From contig CAWIHK010000006.1 of the NCBI GenBank assembly GCA_963835935.1, positions 1 to 64,000 on the forward strand: DNA of 64,000 bases, given 5' to 3'. Within the stretch, counting starts at the first letter, position 1; each line of letters opens with the position of its first letter. The position numbers were made by a program, and so were the translations under genes. The stretch comes from CAWIHK01 sp963835935 (GTDB taxonomy: Bacteria > Bacteroidota > Ignavibacteria > UBA10030 > CAVZMI01). Positions 7,725 through 16,513 of the stretch are shown one piece after another. A model generated the notes under the pieces. The model worked only from the letters and a program-made list of their open reading frames with translations, did no database searches and had not been told where the DNA came from.

Positions 7725-9173
7725 TTAATTTGGAGCAATCGAAGGAAGGAAAATTGTAAAAATGCTTCCTTGATGGACGTTGCTTCGGACTTCAATGCGG
7801 CCTCCGTGAGCTTGTACAACCCATTTTGCTATTGCTAAACCGAGTCCGCTTCCTCCCATTTCACGCGAGCGTCCTTTTTCAACGCGATAAAATCGGTCGA
7901 AAATCAATGGCAAATCTTCTTCCGGAATACCTATCCCTGTATCTTCCACCACAAGTTTGGCGGATGTTCCTTCTTTATAGAGAGCTAATCGGATGCTTCC
8001 TTGTTCGGGTGTGAATTTGATTGCATTATCGAGGATATTCAAGAGTAACTGACGTAAGCGAACTTTATCGCCTTTTATCCTCACCTCATCAACATGGATA
8101 AGATCGACATGGATATTTTTTTTTGCTGCGAGGATCGCACTGTCTTCAAATAATTCCAACACTAATTGATTGAAGTGCAAATCTTCCTTCCGCAGATCAA
8201 TGCGCCCTTCTTCGGCTTTCGATAATGTCAGTAGGTTTTCAATTATTGCCGCCATGCGGAGAATTTCATCGAGAGTGCTCACCAATACTTGGTTGTATTC
8301 TTCAGGTGATTTCGTTCCCCGAAGCGCCATTTCGATTTCACCACGCATGATTGTCAACGGGGTTCGAAGTTCATGCGACGCATCCATGCTGAATTGTTTC
8401 ACCTGTTCGAATGATGAGCGTAGACGAGAAATCATTTCGTTAAATGTGGAAACCAAACGGCCGAGTTCGTCATCCGGCCCTTGCCATGGAATTATCTCGT
8501 CAAGATTTTCGACAGAAATCTTCCGGGCTGTCGTCGTGATCTGATCGACAGGCTTCAACGATTTATTTGCCAGAAACCATCCGCCTGCGAGTGAAATGAT
8601 CACTCCGATCGGGCCGAGTAAAATAAACATCGAAAAAAGATTGTCAAGGAGTTCGTCGAGCTCGGCTAGAGGGTATGCAACGATAAGAAAATAATCGGGT
8701 GTTCGCATCGCGGCCATCCGAAGCTGAATATCGCGGAAACTGCGCGTCGTAATAACCTGCATCCGCCAGTCCTGTGAAATTGCGGAGGGGAATTTAAGCG
8801 TGTCGGTGCCAAGCGATTGAGAATGAATAAGTAGAGCTTCCTTTTTATTCGTTACCTGAAAAAATTGTTTTCGTGGATTCTGCATCGTGTGCTCATAAAT
8901 TTCTTTCCACGCGGGATCTGTTACGTCGAGCGCGGCTATTGAAGCATCTGTAGAATCGGTTGCCGGCGGCAGCAACCGGCGGTAATTCCGGCGGGGATAA
9001 CGCTTCTGCATGATATTGTTCAAATAGCCGATTTCATTTCGAAGCGAGAGATCCAGGTTTTCGCGCAATGTTTCCCGGATATAAACGTATGTCGTGATTC
9101 CGAAGGTGAGCAGAATTGCGAAGACCAGAAAAGTGTACCAGAGTGTTAAACGAAAGCGAATCGATTTAAACAT
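7725..9173 (-). CDS. Two-component sensor histidine kinase (HAMP, EnvZ/CusS-like architecture)
   Basis: A 482-residue membrane kinase. It has a transmembrane helix at about 10-30, a periplasmic sensor region, a second helix at about 180-200, HAMP, a HisKA box 'FSMDASHELRTPLTIMRGE' with the phospho-accepting His, an N-box 'LLLNILDNAIKFTPEQG', a G1 box 'VVEDTGIGIPEED', and a final ATP lid 'GGSGLGLAIAKWVVQAHGG'. I chose ATG 9173, preceded by AAGGA at good spacing, over ATG 9182. It overlaps the upstream regulator gene, so the two are translationally coupled. The signal sensed is unknown. Confidence 0.92.
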   Translation of the reverse strand: MFKSIRFRLTLWYTFLVFAILLTFGITTYVYIRETLRENLDLSLRNEIGYLNNIMQKRYPRRNYRRLLPPATDSTDASIAALDVTDPAWKEIYEHTMQNPRKQFFQVTNKKEALLIHSQSLGTDTLKFPSAISQDWRMQVITTRSFRDIQLRMAAMRTPDYFLIVAYPLAELDELLDNLFSMFILLGPIGVIISLAGGWFLANKSLKPVDQITTTARKISVENLDEIIPWQGPDDELGRLVSTFNEMISRLRSSFEQVKQFSMDASHELRTPLTIMRGEIEMALRGTKSPEEYNQVLVSTLDEILRMAAIIENLLTLSKAEEGRIDLRKEDLHFNQLVLELFEDSAILAAKKNIHVDLIHVDEVRIKGDKVRLRQLLLNILDNAIKFTPEQGSIRLALYKEGTSAKLVVEDTGIGIPEEDLPLIFDRFYRVEKGRSREMGGSGLGLAIAKWVVQAHGGRIEVRSNVHQGSIFTIFLPSIAPN

Positions 9174-9852
9174 CCGAATCATCCTTCATCACATATCCAA
9201 CACCACGAACCGTATGAATGAGTTTTTTTTCAAACGATCCGTCGACTTTATTACGGATGTGGTTGACGTAGACGTCTATGATATTCGTTCCCGTATCGAA
9301 ATCGTATTCCCATATTCGCTCGGCTATGATTGTGCGTGAAAGCACCTTATTGACATTCCGCATGAAATATTCCAGTAAGGAATATTCTTTTGCTGTAAGC
9401 TCGATTTCCGTTTCCTGACGCTTTGCTTTATGCGCTATCGTGTCGAGGAAAAGATCGGCCACACGCAGCACAGTTGATTTTTCTACTGCTCCACGGCGCA
9501 GGAGCGAACGAACTCTGGCGAGAAGTTCTGCAACTGCAAACGGCTTGGTGAGATAGTCGTCCGCGCCGGTATCGAGTCCGTGTACACGGTCCTCGACCGA
9601 GCTCTTGGCCGTTAGCATCAGCACTGGTGTGGAATTGTGGCGCTGTCGAACCGAAGCAAGAATCGCAAAGCCGTCTTTTTTTGGAAGCATCACATCGAGA
9701 ATGATAAGGTCGTAATGCTCCGATGTCGCCAGCATTTCACCACGTTCACCGTCGTGGCATACATCGACTGTATGGCGTTCTTCTTCGAGAGCTTGCTGAA
9801 TGAATCGGGCAACCTTTTTTTCATCTTCAACTAAAAGTATTCGCATTGGCAT
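9166..9852 (-). CDS. OmpR-family response regulator
   Basis: A 228-residue regulator. Its receiver domain (about 1-120) has the acidic pair 'VEDE', the phospho-acceptor Asp in 'LIILDVMLPKKDG', Thr in 'LMLTAKS' and Lys in 'YLTKPF'. A winged-helix DNA-binding domain (about 130-225) includes 'ELTAKEYSLLEYFM' and 'YVNHIRNKVDGSF'. It is partnered with the kinase gene that overlaps its 3' end. Divergently placed from the TRAP operon with a 141-bp shared intergenic region, it could regulate that operon; this is inference. Confidence 0.92.
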   Translation of the reverse strand: MPMRILLVEDEKKVARFIQQALEEERHTVDVCHDGERGEMLATSEHYDLIILDVMLPKKDGFAILASVRQRHNSTPVLMLTAKSSVEDRVHGLDTGADDYLTKPFAVAELLARVRSLLRRGAVEKSTVLRVADLFLDTIAHKAKRQETEIELTAKEYSLLEYFMRNVNKVLSRTIIAERIWEYDFDTGTNIIDVYVNHIRNKVDGSFEKKLIHTVRGVGYVMKDDSDV

Positions 9853-9993
9853 TCGGGAAAGTTGTGGATATATATAATAGAAGAAATTAAATTAAATTAA
9901 CGATAGTTGCAACCGTGATGAATTGTTTCTTTTCGATTTTCTTTTATATTAAAAACGAAAAACACTTAACAAATTATTATTGAATGGCCTCGG

Positions 9994-10854
9994 ATGAAAG
10001 TAAAAATTGCAATTCTTCTCATGTTCATCGCTTTTTCAGGATGCAGTATCCAAAAGCTCGCAATCGGTTCTATGACCGGCGTGATGGATTACGGCCTCGA
10101 ATCGATGAACGAAGAATCGGATTTACCGCTTGCGGAAATAAGTCTTGCTTCGAATCTTAAATTGCTCGATGCGCTCATAAAAGCCGATCCTGATAATACA
10201 CACTTGCTCCTTCTTGCCTCACAAGCATATAGCAGTTACGCGCTCGGTTTTGTCGAAGATCAGGATGCGAAACGCGCGAAAGTGTTTTATCAGCGCGGTC
10301 GAGATTACGCACTTCATATTTTAGACCGCAAGAAAGAATTTGCTCAGGCTCGCAATGGATCTCCGGATCAATTCGATTCGGTGCTCACGTTATTTTCAAA
10401 AGATGACGTTCCGGCAATTTTTTGGGCTGCTTCGGCATGGGGAAGTTATGTCAATGTCAGTATGGATGACCCGGCGGCGCTTGCCGATCTTCCGAAAGTT
10501 CTCTCGATGATGAAATTTGTGGTGAAGAATGATTCAACATACTACAACGGATTCGCACTGGCGTTTTTCGGTGTCACGGAATCCGTCACGCCGAAGATGA
10601 TGGGCGGAAACCCGGATCGCGCGAAGGTTTATTTCAATCGCTGCATGGCAATCAACGATGGGCGTTTTTTACTGACGCAGGTTTTCTACGCCAAATATTA
10701 TGCAGTCGCGACAATGAATCAGGAATTATTCCAAACGCTGCTCCAGCAAGTTATTGATGCATCCCCGGATATTTTACCTGAGCAACGATTAGCGACAATG
10801 ATTGCAAAGAGAAAAGCAAAAGCGTTATTAGAAAAAACTCAGGAATTATTTTAG
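9994..10854 (+). CDS. tatT: TRAP transporter TatT-like lipoprotein component
   Basis: A 286-residue predicted lipoprotein, with signal peptide and lipobox 'FIAFSGCSIQ' (Cys about 19). The body is helical with TPR-like features, matching the TatT family first described from Treponema, which forms a trimeric partner of a DctP-type binding protein. Recognisable stretches are 'LKLLDALIKADPDNTHLLLLAS' and 'ARNGSPDQFD'. It heads an operon with the P, Q and M subunits of a TRAP transporter, which strongly supports the call. The ligand is unknown; hydrophobic molecules were proposed for the Treponema system. Confidence 0.85.
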   Translation: MKVKIAILLMFIAFSGCSIQKLAIGSMTGVMDYGLESMNEESDLPLAEISLASNLKLLDALIKADPDNTHLLLLASQAYSSYALGFVEDQDAKRAKVFYQRGRDYALHILDRKKEFAQARNGSPDQFDSVLTLFSKDDVPAIFWAASAWGSYVNVSMDDPAALADLPKVLSMMKFVVKNDSTYYNGFALAFFGVTESVTPKMMGGNPDRAKVYFNRCMAINDGRFLLTQVFYAKYYAVATMNQELFQTLLQQVIDASPDILPEQRLATMIAKRKAKALLEKTQELF

Positions 10855-10929
10855 ATCAAGGTTCATAGTGAGATTAATAGCCGCGGGATTTATCCCGTGG
10901 AGAATTAGATAACACACAAGGAGGATTGA

Positions 10930-11940
10930 GTGAAAAGGCTTTCAGAAATATTAGTAGCGATGATTTTTACCTGCATGGTGATTCAAGCTCAAGAGTATAC
11001 AATAAAATTCGCAACGGTAGCGCCACAAGGTACTACATGGTATAATCTGATGAAGGAGTACGATGACGCTGTGCGCAAAGAAAGCGGCGGACGGCTCGGA
11101 TTTAGAATATACGCCGGCGGAACCGCAGGAGATGAAAAAGATGTTCTTCGTAAAATTAGAGTTGGCCAGATGCATGCCGGTGGATTTACAGGTAACGGAC
11201 TTGGGGACGTAGCACCATTGGTCCGTGTTTTAGACGCACCTTTTTTATTCAAATCGGATGCCGAGAGCGATGCTGTTGTTTCGAAATTTGAGCCTGAATT
11301 TCAAAAAGCATTTGAAGACGGCGGGTACGTTCTTCTTGGATGGGCCGATGTCGGATTTGTATATGTGTTTACGAAAAATTCCATCAACAATATTCATGAT
11401 TTAAAAGGCGTAAAAATGTGGATGTGGGAAGGTGATCCGATTCCGGACGCTGCATTCAAAGTTCTTGGTGTCAGCCCGATACCGCTCTCGCTTACAGATG
11501 TACTTACATCGCTTCAAACTGGTTTGATCGATGGAGTGTATGGCTCGCCTCTTGTAGCAATTTCGATGCAATGGTTCGCACGAGTAAAGTACATGCTTGA
11601 AATACCTCTCGCCGATTCGCATGGTGCCATTCTTATTTCGAAAAAAGAATTCGACAAACTCCCGAAAGATTTACAGGATATTCTCGTGAAGGATGGCCGG
11701 ATTTATATGAGGAAATTAACCGAAGCAAGCCGTATCGATAATAAAAAATCACTTGATGAATTGAAGAAGAACGGCATCACTTTCATACCGATTACATCTG
11801 AAAAAGAACGTGCAGAATACGAGCAATTGGGAAAACAAGCCAGGCAAATGCTTGTCGGGAAACTGTTTGACCAATCATTCCTCGACCGGGTCGAGCAAAC
11901 CGTAAGGGATGTCAGGAAAAATTCGAAGGGTGCTAAATGA
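10930..11940 (+). CDS. dctP: TRAP transporter substrate-binding protein (DctP family)
   Basis: A 336-residue periplasmic solute receptor. The GTG start at 10930 has a strong GGAGG just upstream, and a signal peptide of about 20 residues ends near 'VIQAQEYTIKFATV'. Family features include 'ATVAPQGTTWYNLMKEY', 'AGGTAGDEKDVLRKIRVGQMHAGG' style spacing and 'GLIDGVYGSPL'. It shares a 4-bp overlap with the small permease gene. With TatT upstream it forms a TatT-associated TRAP system. Confidence 0.9.
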   Translation: MKRLSEILVAMIFTCMVIQAQEYTIKFATVAPQGTTWYNLMKEYDDAVRKESGGRLGFRIYAGGTAGDEKDVLRKIRVGQMHAGGFTGNGLGDVAPLVRVLDAPFLFKSDAESDAVVSKFEPEFQKAFEDGGYVLLGWADVGFVYVFTKNSINNIHDLKGVKMWMWEGDPIPDAAFKVLGVSPIPLSLTDVLTSLQTGLIDGVYGSPLVAISMQWFARVKYMLEIPLADSHGAILISKKEFDKLPKDLQDILVKDGRIYMRKLTEASRIDNKKSLDELKKNGITFIPITSEKERAEYEQLGKQARQMLVGKLFDQSFLDRVEQTVRDVRKNSKGAK

Positions 11941-12452
11941 AAATAATAAAAGCGGTCGACGAATTCCTGGCAAAATTCGAGACGGCGGTACTCGTCACAC
12001 TTCTGAGCTCTATGATCGTACTTTCGTTTCTGCAAGTTGTTCTCCGTAATTTCTGGCACACTGGCATTGTGTGGGGCGATATTTTGTTGCGGCATTTGGT
12101 GTTGCTAATCGGACTTCCAGCTGCTTCGCTCGCAACACGGATCGAAAAGCATATTCATATCGATGCGCTCAACCGGATTATGACGCCGGTAGTGCGGACG
12201 TTAAGTCTGATCTTCACGAATCTTTTTGCCGCTGTCGTAGTTTTTTTTCTTGCGCAGGCATCGTATTCATTCATGCAACTCGAAGTGGATTTGGCGGAAA
12301 CAATTTTTCTCAACATTCCGACCTGGTACGTTGGTGTGGTGATCACATGGTGTTTTGGGATGATGACGTTTCGATTTTTACTTAATGCTGTGAAATATAT
12401 TATGAGGGCGTCTCATCATGAATGGGTGACGGAGGAGGTGAGAGCGCATTGA
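11937..12452 (+). CDS. dctQ: TRAP transporter small permease (DctQ)
   Basis: A 171-residue inner-membrane protein with four hydrophobic segments, the standard DctQ topology, including 'VLVTLLSSMIVLSFLQVVLRNF' near the N-terminus and 'WGDILLRHLVLLIGLPAASLAT'. It starts at an ATGA overlap with dctP and ends in a 4-bp overlap with dctM, so the three subunits are translationally coupled. Confidence 0.9.
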   Translation: MKIIKAVDEFLAKFETAVLVTLLSSMIVLSFLQVVLRNFWHTGIVWGDILLRHLVLLIGLPAASLATRIEKHIHIDALNRIMTPVVRTLSLIFTNLFAAVVVFFLAQASYSFMQLEVDLAETIFLNIPTWYVGVVITWCFGMMTFRFLLNAVKYIMRASHHEWVTEEVRAH

Positions 12453-13729
12453 CAACGACGATTCTTTGGATTCTCTTCCTGCTTATAGCGGCGTTCCTCG
12501 GTTCACCACTTTTTACAATTCTCGGCGCCATCGCGATGCTGGCGTTCTCGGCGCAAGGGACTGAAATTTCAGCCGTCATCATCGAAATGTACCGGATGGC
12601 AAGCACGCAAGCGCTTGTTGCGATTCCACTCTTTTGCTTCGCGGGATATATGCTCGCCGAGAGTAAAACACCACAGCGACTCGTAAAACTTTCTCACGCG
12701 TTGCTCGGTTGGGCTCCTGGCGGATTGGCTGTGGTGACGATTTTTGCGACCGCGATCTTTACAGCTTTTACCGGTGCATCAGGCGTGACGATTGTCGCGC
12801 TCGGCGGATTGTTCTATCCTATTCTTATTAAAGAAAAATATCCTGAAAAATTTGCGCTCGGCTTGATGACAACGTCAGGAAGTTTAGGAATGCTGTTCCC
12901 GCCAAGTTTACCAATCATTCTCTATGCAGTTGTTGCGCAAGTAAGCGTCGATAAACTTTTTGCCGCCGGACTTGTTCCGGGTATCGTACTGTTGCTTCTT
13001 CTGAGCGTTTATGGTGTTCGCACCGGAATTTTATCCGGCACGCCGCGGCACAAATTTGAATGGAAGATCGCGTTCGATGCAATCAAAGATGCCGCATGGG
13101 AAATTCCTCTTCCGTTCATCATTCTCGGCGGTATTTACGGCGGATTTTTCACCGCAACCGAAGCGGCGGCAATTACCGCATTTTATGTTCTCGTGGTGGA
13201 AGTATTTATTTACCGCGATTTAAAATTATTCTCCGATGTTCCTCGTGTGATGAAAGATAGTATGCTGCTTGTTGGCGCTATCATTGTGATTCTAGGCAGC
13301 GCGCTTGGTTTGATGAATTATTTAATAGACCAGCAGGTGCCGCAGCGAATTTTCGAATTGATCAGCCAGTTTGTTACAAGCAAAATTTATTTTCTTATAC
13401 TGCTGAATATTTTTCTCCTTATCATCGGAATGATGATGGATATTTTTTCAGCCATCGTCAGCGTGCCGCTTATTTTGCCGGTTGCGATGCATTACAATAT
13501 CGATCCGGTACATCTTGGAATTATTTTTCTCGCAAATCTCGAAATCGGATATCTGTGTCCGCCGTTCGGATTGAATCTGTTCATTTCGTCGTTCCGGTTT
13601 AATCGTCCGGTTGTCGATGTTATTCGTTCGACGATGGTCTTCATCGGAATTCTATTTATCGCACTGGCGCTGATCACGTACATCCCGCAATTAAGTTTGT
13701 GGCTGGTGGAGGCGATGAAAATACAATAA
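12449..13729 (+). CDS. dctM: TRAP transporter large permease (DctM)
   Basis: A 426-residue membrane protein with about 12 hydrophobic segments, including 'LVAIPLFCFAGYMLAESKTPQRL' and 'FTAFTGASGVTIVALGGLFYP', typical of the ion-coupled DctM subunit. I place the start at TTG 12449 (overlapping TTGA with dctQ), because GGAGGAGG ends 11 bp upstream and the protein then begins directly with the first helix. An in-frame ATG at 12422 would lie inside dctQ and encode a Gly-rich leader read from that same ribosome-binding site. Confidence 0.9.
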   Translation: MTTTILWILFLLIAAFLGSPLFTILGAIAMLAFSAQGTEISAVIIEMYRMASTQALVAIPLFCFAGYMLAESKTPQRLVKLSHALLGWAPGGLAVVTIFATAIFTAFTGASGVTIVALGGLFYPILIKEKYPEKFALGLMTTSGSLGMLFPPSLPIILYAVVAQVSVDKLFAAGLVPGIVLLLLLSVYGVRTGILSGTPRHKFEWKIAFDAIKDAAWEIPLPFIILGGIYGGFFTATEAAAITAFYVLVVEVFIYRDLKLFSDVPRVMKDSMLLVGAIIVILGSALGLMNYLIDQQVPQRIFELISQFVTSKIYFLILLNIFLLIIGMMMDIFSAIVSVPLILPVAMHYNIDPVHLGIIFLANLEIGYLCPPFGLNLFISSFRFNRPVVDVIRSTMVFIGILFIALALITYIPQLSLWLVEAMKIQ

Positions 13730-13750
13730 AGAGGTGTTCTGTGTTCTGGG

Positions 13751-13800
13751 CTTGCCCTGAGCGAATCCCACCGAAGGCGGGATGAGTCGAAGGGTTCAAG
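13751..13800. repeat. 50-bp imperfect palindrome (REP-like)
   Basis: The segment reads CTTG..CCCT..ATCCC..CC-gaa-GG..GGGAT..AGGG..CAAG, so nested arms pair around a GAA loop. It lies just after the TRAP operon and before the intrinsic terminator. It resembles dispersed extragenic palindromes; only one copy is seen in this window. Confidence 0.5.
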
Positions 13801-13822
13801 GTTCAATGTTTCAGATTGCAGA

Positions 13823-13865
13823 TAAAAAAGCCTCATCGCGTGAGAGTTGCGGTGAGGCTTTTTGA
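13823..13865. terminator. Bidirectional intrinsic terminator
   Basis: The stem GCCTCATCGC (13830-13839) / GCGGTGAGGC (13849-13858) has one mismatch and a 9-nt loop. It is preceded by six A and followed by five T, so it can work for the plus-strand TRAP operon and for the minus-strand genes that end just to its right. Confidence 0.85.
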
Positions 13866-13884
13866 TTTTTATTCTTATCAATAA

Positions 13885-14022
13885 TTATTTGTTCTTTTCA
13901 TAAGAATATACAGAAACAAAAGTGCAATCAGATTTTCTTTTGACTATCCAAACACGGTCAAGAGAAAATATTGTTTCCTGTAGATCTTCATATAGTTTTG
14001 GATATTTTTTTTCTATTTTCAT
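13885..14022 (-). CDS. Small hypothetical protein, 45 residues
   Basis: A minus-strand ORF, ATG 14022 to TAA 13885, encodes MKIEKKYPKLYEDLQ...YSYEKNK, charged and probably soluble. It overlaps the 3' end of the larger gene upstream by 35 bp, a layout consistent with coupling, and ends just before the bidirectional terminator. No family is recognised. It could be a chance ORF. Confidence 0.35.
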   Translation of the reverse strand: MKIEKKYPKLYEDLQETIFSLDRVWIVKRKSDCTFVSVYSYEKNK

Positions 14023-14683
14023 CACTATTAATAAAATCTGTCCACTCTTTGCCTAAATCATAAAATGTAGGACTTTCCCAATTTATCAGTCCAATTGTGT
14101 ACTGAAAATCTAAATATGTGATTGCCATATGATCTACCACAATAATTGCGGTACGGTTTATTTTCTGATTCTGAAGTTGTTTGGCGGCTTCATAAACTCG
14201 GAAGAGAATAAAATTACATGATAAGTGAAGAGGACTCCAACCGGCACTAAAATGTTGGAATTCTTCGTCTCGTTGCCCGATATATTTTACTTCGATTGAT
14301 ATTTTCATCTCTAAGGAATTATGGCATTGAATGTCTGCATCTCCGCCAAGAGCTTTTAAATTGTCGATCTTCCAATCGTTCTCTTCAAGCCATTTCGCAA
14401 TTTGAAGTTCAATAAGTTTACCTTGATACATTTTATATTTTTCATGACGAGCAATTTCATCGTTTTCCAAAATCCATGTTTCCTGCAAATCCCTCCTATA
14501 ATTATTAACGACTTCGATTTTCATTGTGTTTCCAATAAATAAAAATCGATGAAGGGGATTAGTTATATTATGAAGATAGCCGTTTAGAAATGCTTGCATA
14601 ATTATTGAAATATGGTTAGCATCGTCTCGAATTTGTTGTTCCACCAAGAGAAATTTATTCAGGATTAAGTCTGGGATTAGCAA
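13988..14683 (-). CDS. PD-(D/E)XK nuclease-like hypothetical protein, start uncertain
   Basis: A 231-residue protein. The C-terminal half carries a PD-(D/E)XK-like pattern: Glu in 'QGKLIELQIAKWLEENDW', Asp in 'ALGGDADIQCHN' and 'ISIEVKYIGQ' (E-x-K), typical of restriction-type endonuclease folds. The annotated start is a TTG, but the frame stays open upstream to about 14771 with protein-like sequence (SYDDRISSFLQ) and no ATG or GTG. The real N-terminus may therefore be longer or have been lost. No methyltransferase is nearby. The role is unknown. Confidence 0.6.
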   Translation of the reverse strand: MLIPDLILNKFLLVEQQIRDDANHISIIMQAFLNGYLHNITNPLHRFLFIGNTMKIEVVNNYRRDLQETWILENDEIARHEKYKMYQGKLIELQIAKWLEENDWKIDNLKALGGDADIQCHNSLEMKISIEVKYIGQRDEEFQHFSAGWSPLHLSCNFILFRVYEAAKQLQNQKINRTAIIVVDHMAITYLDFQYTIGLINWESPTFYDLGKEWTDFINSDENRKKISKTI

Positions 14684-14807
14684 GTCTCGTAAAATAGGGC
14701 AATTTTTTCTTACCTGTAGAAATGATGAGATTCTGTCATCATAACTTACGGGATTAAGTTGTTGACAAAGACATTATTTAATTGGCAAGCTCATTAGATG
14801 ATTCCGA

Positions 14808-15086
14808 TTATAATTTGCCTGCGATTATTTCGGTATCGCCAGGAAATGGTAGTTTTACTTCAGTGCCTTGATATCGAGAAATAAATTCCTTGCATTTTGG
14901 AACTAATTCTTCAGGTATTTCTAAGATTATTTTGCATTGATTATGTTCCTTCGATTGTTTGGTTGTTTCAATTACAATTCCATCTTGATTTTCAAGAGAG
15001 TCAAAAAGAATATCAAAGTCTTGACGGAATTTGTGATATTCTTCATCGTCAGTGCTTCGAAATATGAAGGCGTATGCAGTGATCAT
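14808..15086 (-). CDS. Hypothetical protein, 92 residues
   Basis: A small soluble, acidic protein starting MITAYAFIFRSTDDEEYHKF. I do not recognise a family. It lies on the same strand as, and 38 bp after, the HigA-like antitoxin gene, so it may belong to the toxin-antitoxin transcript or be an independent accessory gene. Confidence 0.55.
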   Translation of the reverse strand: MITAYAFIFRSTDDEEYHKFRQDFDILFDSLENQDGIVIETTKQSKEHNQCKIILEIPEELVPKCKEFISRYQGTEVKLPFPGDTEIIAGKL

Positions 15087-15124
15087 ACATTTTCACCTAT
15101 TTAATTTGTATAGATTCAATTTTT

Positions 15125-15430
15125 TCAAACCGCTTTTTGATATTCCCGCACTTCTTTTTCCAATCTTCCGGCGAGCAAATCTTCGGCAATATCCAAATCA
15201 TAATCCATCTGAAGGCCGAGCCAAAATTGGGGCGACATGGTGAAATATTTTGCCAACCGTAATGCCGTATCGGGTGTGATACTTCTTTTTCCCAATACAA
15301 TTTCATTTATACGCCGCGGAGGAACCCGAATATCTAATGCTAGACGATTTTGACTTAGATTCATCGGTTTAAGAAATTCTTCCAACAAAATTTCACCCGG
15401 ATGAATTGGCACTATTTTTCTTTTTTTCAT
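15125..15430 (-). CDS. higA: HigA-type antitoxin (XRE/VapI family)
   Basis: A 101-residue helix-turn-helix antitoxin with the HigA hallmark 'IHPGEILLEEFLKPMNLSQNRLA' near the N-terminus and 'SITPDTALRLAKYFTMSPQFWLGLQ' following. It is downstream of its toxin gene with an 11-bp gap, the reverse of the usual antitoxin-first order but normal for higBA. It should bind and neutralise HigB and repress the shared promoter. Confidence 0.93.
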   Translation of the reverse strand: MKKRKIVPIHPGEILLEEFLKPMNLSQNRLALDIRVPPRRINEIVLGKRSITPDTALRLAKYFTMSPQFWLGLQMDYDLDIAEDLLAGRLEKEVREYQKAV

Positions 15431-15441
15431 GATGAATCCTT

Positions 15442-15723
15442 TTAATGATAATCTGTTATTTCAACATCAAATGCATCCTGTCCGGGCCAATGAAAGCAAA
15501 TTCTCCACTGGTCATTTATTCTGATGCTATATTGAGCTTTTCCTACTCCTTGCAGTTTTTCAAGATGGTTGCCAGGAGGTACTCTGAGGTCGGTTAATAT
15601 CACCGACCTATGTATCATTCGTAATTTCCTGAATGCAATATCTTGAATGTGATGAGGAAATTTTTTTGAATAATCACGATTAAATATTTTCTGAGTTTCT
15701 CGACTTTTAAACGATTTAATCAT
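15442..15723 (-). CDS. higB: HigB-type toxin (RelE superfamily mRNA interferase)
   Basis: A 93-residue toxin starting MIKSFKSRETQKIF, with 'LRVPPGNHLEKLQGVGKAQYSIRINDQWRICF', the HigB/RelE core that holds the Arg residues used for ribosome-dependent mRNA cleavage. It is first in the higBA operon. Its start codon lies inside a predicted operator palindrome. Confidence 0.93.
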   Translation of the reverse strand: MIKSFKSRETQKIFNRDYSKKFPHHIQDIAFRKLRMIHRSVILTDLRVPPGNHLEKLQGVGKAQYSIRINDQWRICFHWPGQDAFDVEITDYH

Positions 15724-15757
15724 ACGTAAAAGTATGACATATCGCGTTAAATGTCAA
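15721..15757 (-). promoter_or_regulatory. higBA promoter and operator
   Basis: On the minus strand TTGACA, a 17-bp spacer and TACTTT precede the higB ATG by only five bases, so a transcript might be nearly leaderless. Two inverted repeats overlap it: CATAC-N6-GTATG (15721-15736, including the start codon) and TGACAT-N10-ATGTCA (15735-15756). Either could bind HigA. Bacteroidota promoters often read TAnnTTTG, which this -10 also partly fits. Confidence 0.5.
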
Positions 15758-15943
15758 GCGTTATGGTGTTCAACAAGGACTGGTGATATTATCATCCCGA
15801 ATGTATTCGTGGCTGGTGAAGGTGATGATGCTTTTTAATTTTAATAGATTATCATTCTTTCCATTCATTAGAATCAATCAGTTTAAAGTTCCCATTGAAA
15901 ATCAGGCATATTTTTATTACTATTATTAAAAGGGGCAGTGATT

Positions 15944-16489
15944 ATGAAGCTCGGCAATGATGATAAGGAGCTTTTACTTCGTCTTGCACGGTTGTCGATT
16001 GAACGAGCCGTGGATGGACAATCGCCTCCGGAGATACCAAAACATTCACCAGATCTGGATTTGCCTTGTGGAGCGTTCGTGACGTTAACAGAAGGGGAAG
16101 AGCTTCGTGGTTGTATCGGTTATCCTGAAGCAGTGCTTCCGCTAGTTGAGACCATCCGCGATGTTGCACCACTAGCTGCTTTGGAAGATCCAAGATTTGA
16201 GTCTGTTTCTGCGGATGATCTCGAAAAAATCAACATCGAAATTTCCGTTCTCTCTCCGATGCAATTGATTTCCGATGTACAACAAATTCATGTCGGTGAA
16301 CATGGACTTGTCCTACAGCATGGTTATAATAAAGGATTACTATTGCCTCAGGTTGCGACGGAGTATGGCTGGGATAGAGAAACCTTTCTTCAACAAACTG
16401 CCCGGAAGGCAGGTCTGCCGTTAAATGCCTGGAAGGATACGAAAGCGAAAATCTTTATCTTCTCAGCCGAAGTTTTTCGAGAAGAATGA
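15944..16489 (+). CDS. AMMECR1-domain protein (AmmeMemoRadiSam system protein A)
   Basis: A 181-residue AMMECR1-fold protein. Typical motifs are 'PCGAFVTLTEGEELRGCIGYPEAVLPLVE' (with the LRGCIG signature) near 45-70 and 'APLAALEDPRFESVSADDL'. ATG 15944 is preferred over GTG 15938 because AAGGGG lies 8 bp upstream. A Memo-like gene is two genes downstream, the pairing that defines AmmeMemoRadiSam loci; the radical-SAM member is not in this window. The biochemical role is not established. Confidence 0.9.
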   Translation: MKLGNDDKELLLRLARLSIERAVDGQSPPEIPKHSPDLDLPCGAFVTLTEGEELRGCIGYPEAVLPLVETIRDVAPLAALEDPRFESVSADDLEKINIEISVLSPMQLISDVQQIHVGEHGLVLQHGYNKGLLLPQVATEYGWDRETFLQQTARKAGLPLNAWKDTKAKIFIFSAEVFREE

Positions 16490-16513
16490 TTTTTTTGTAA
16501 ACGGGATGGGGAC

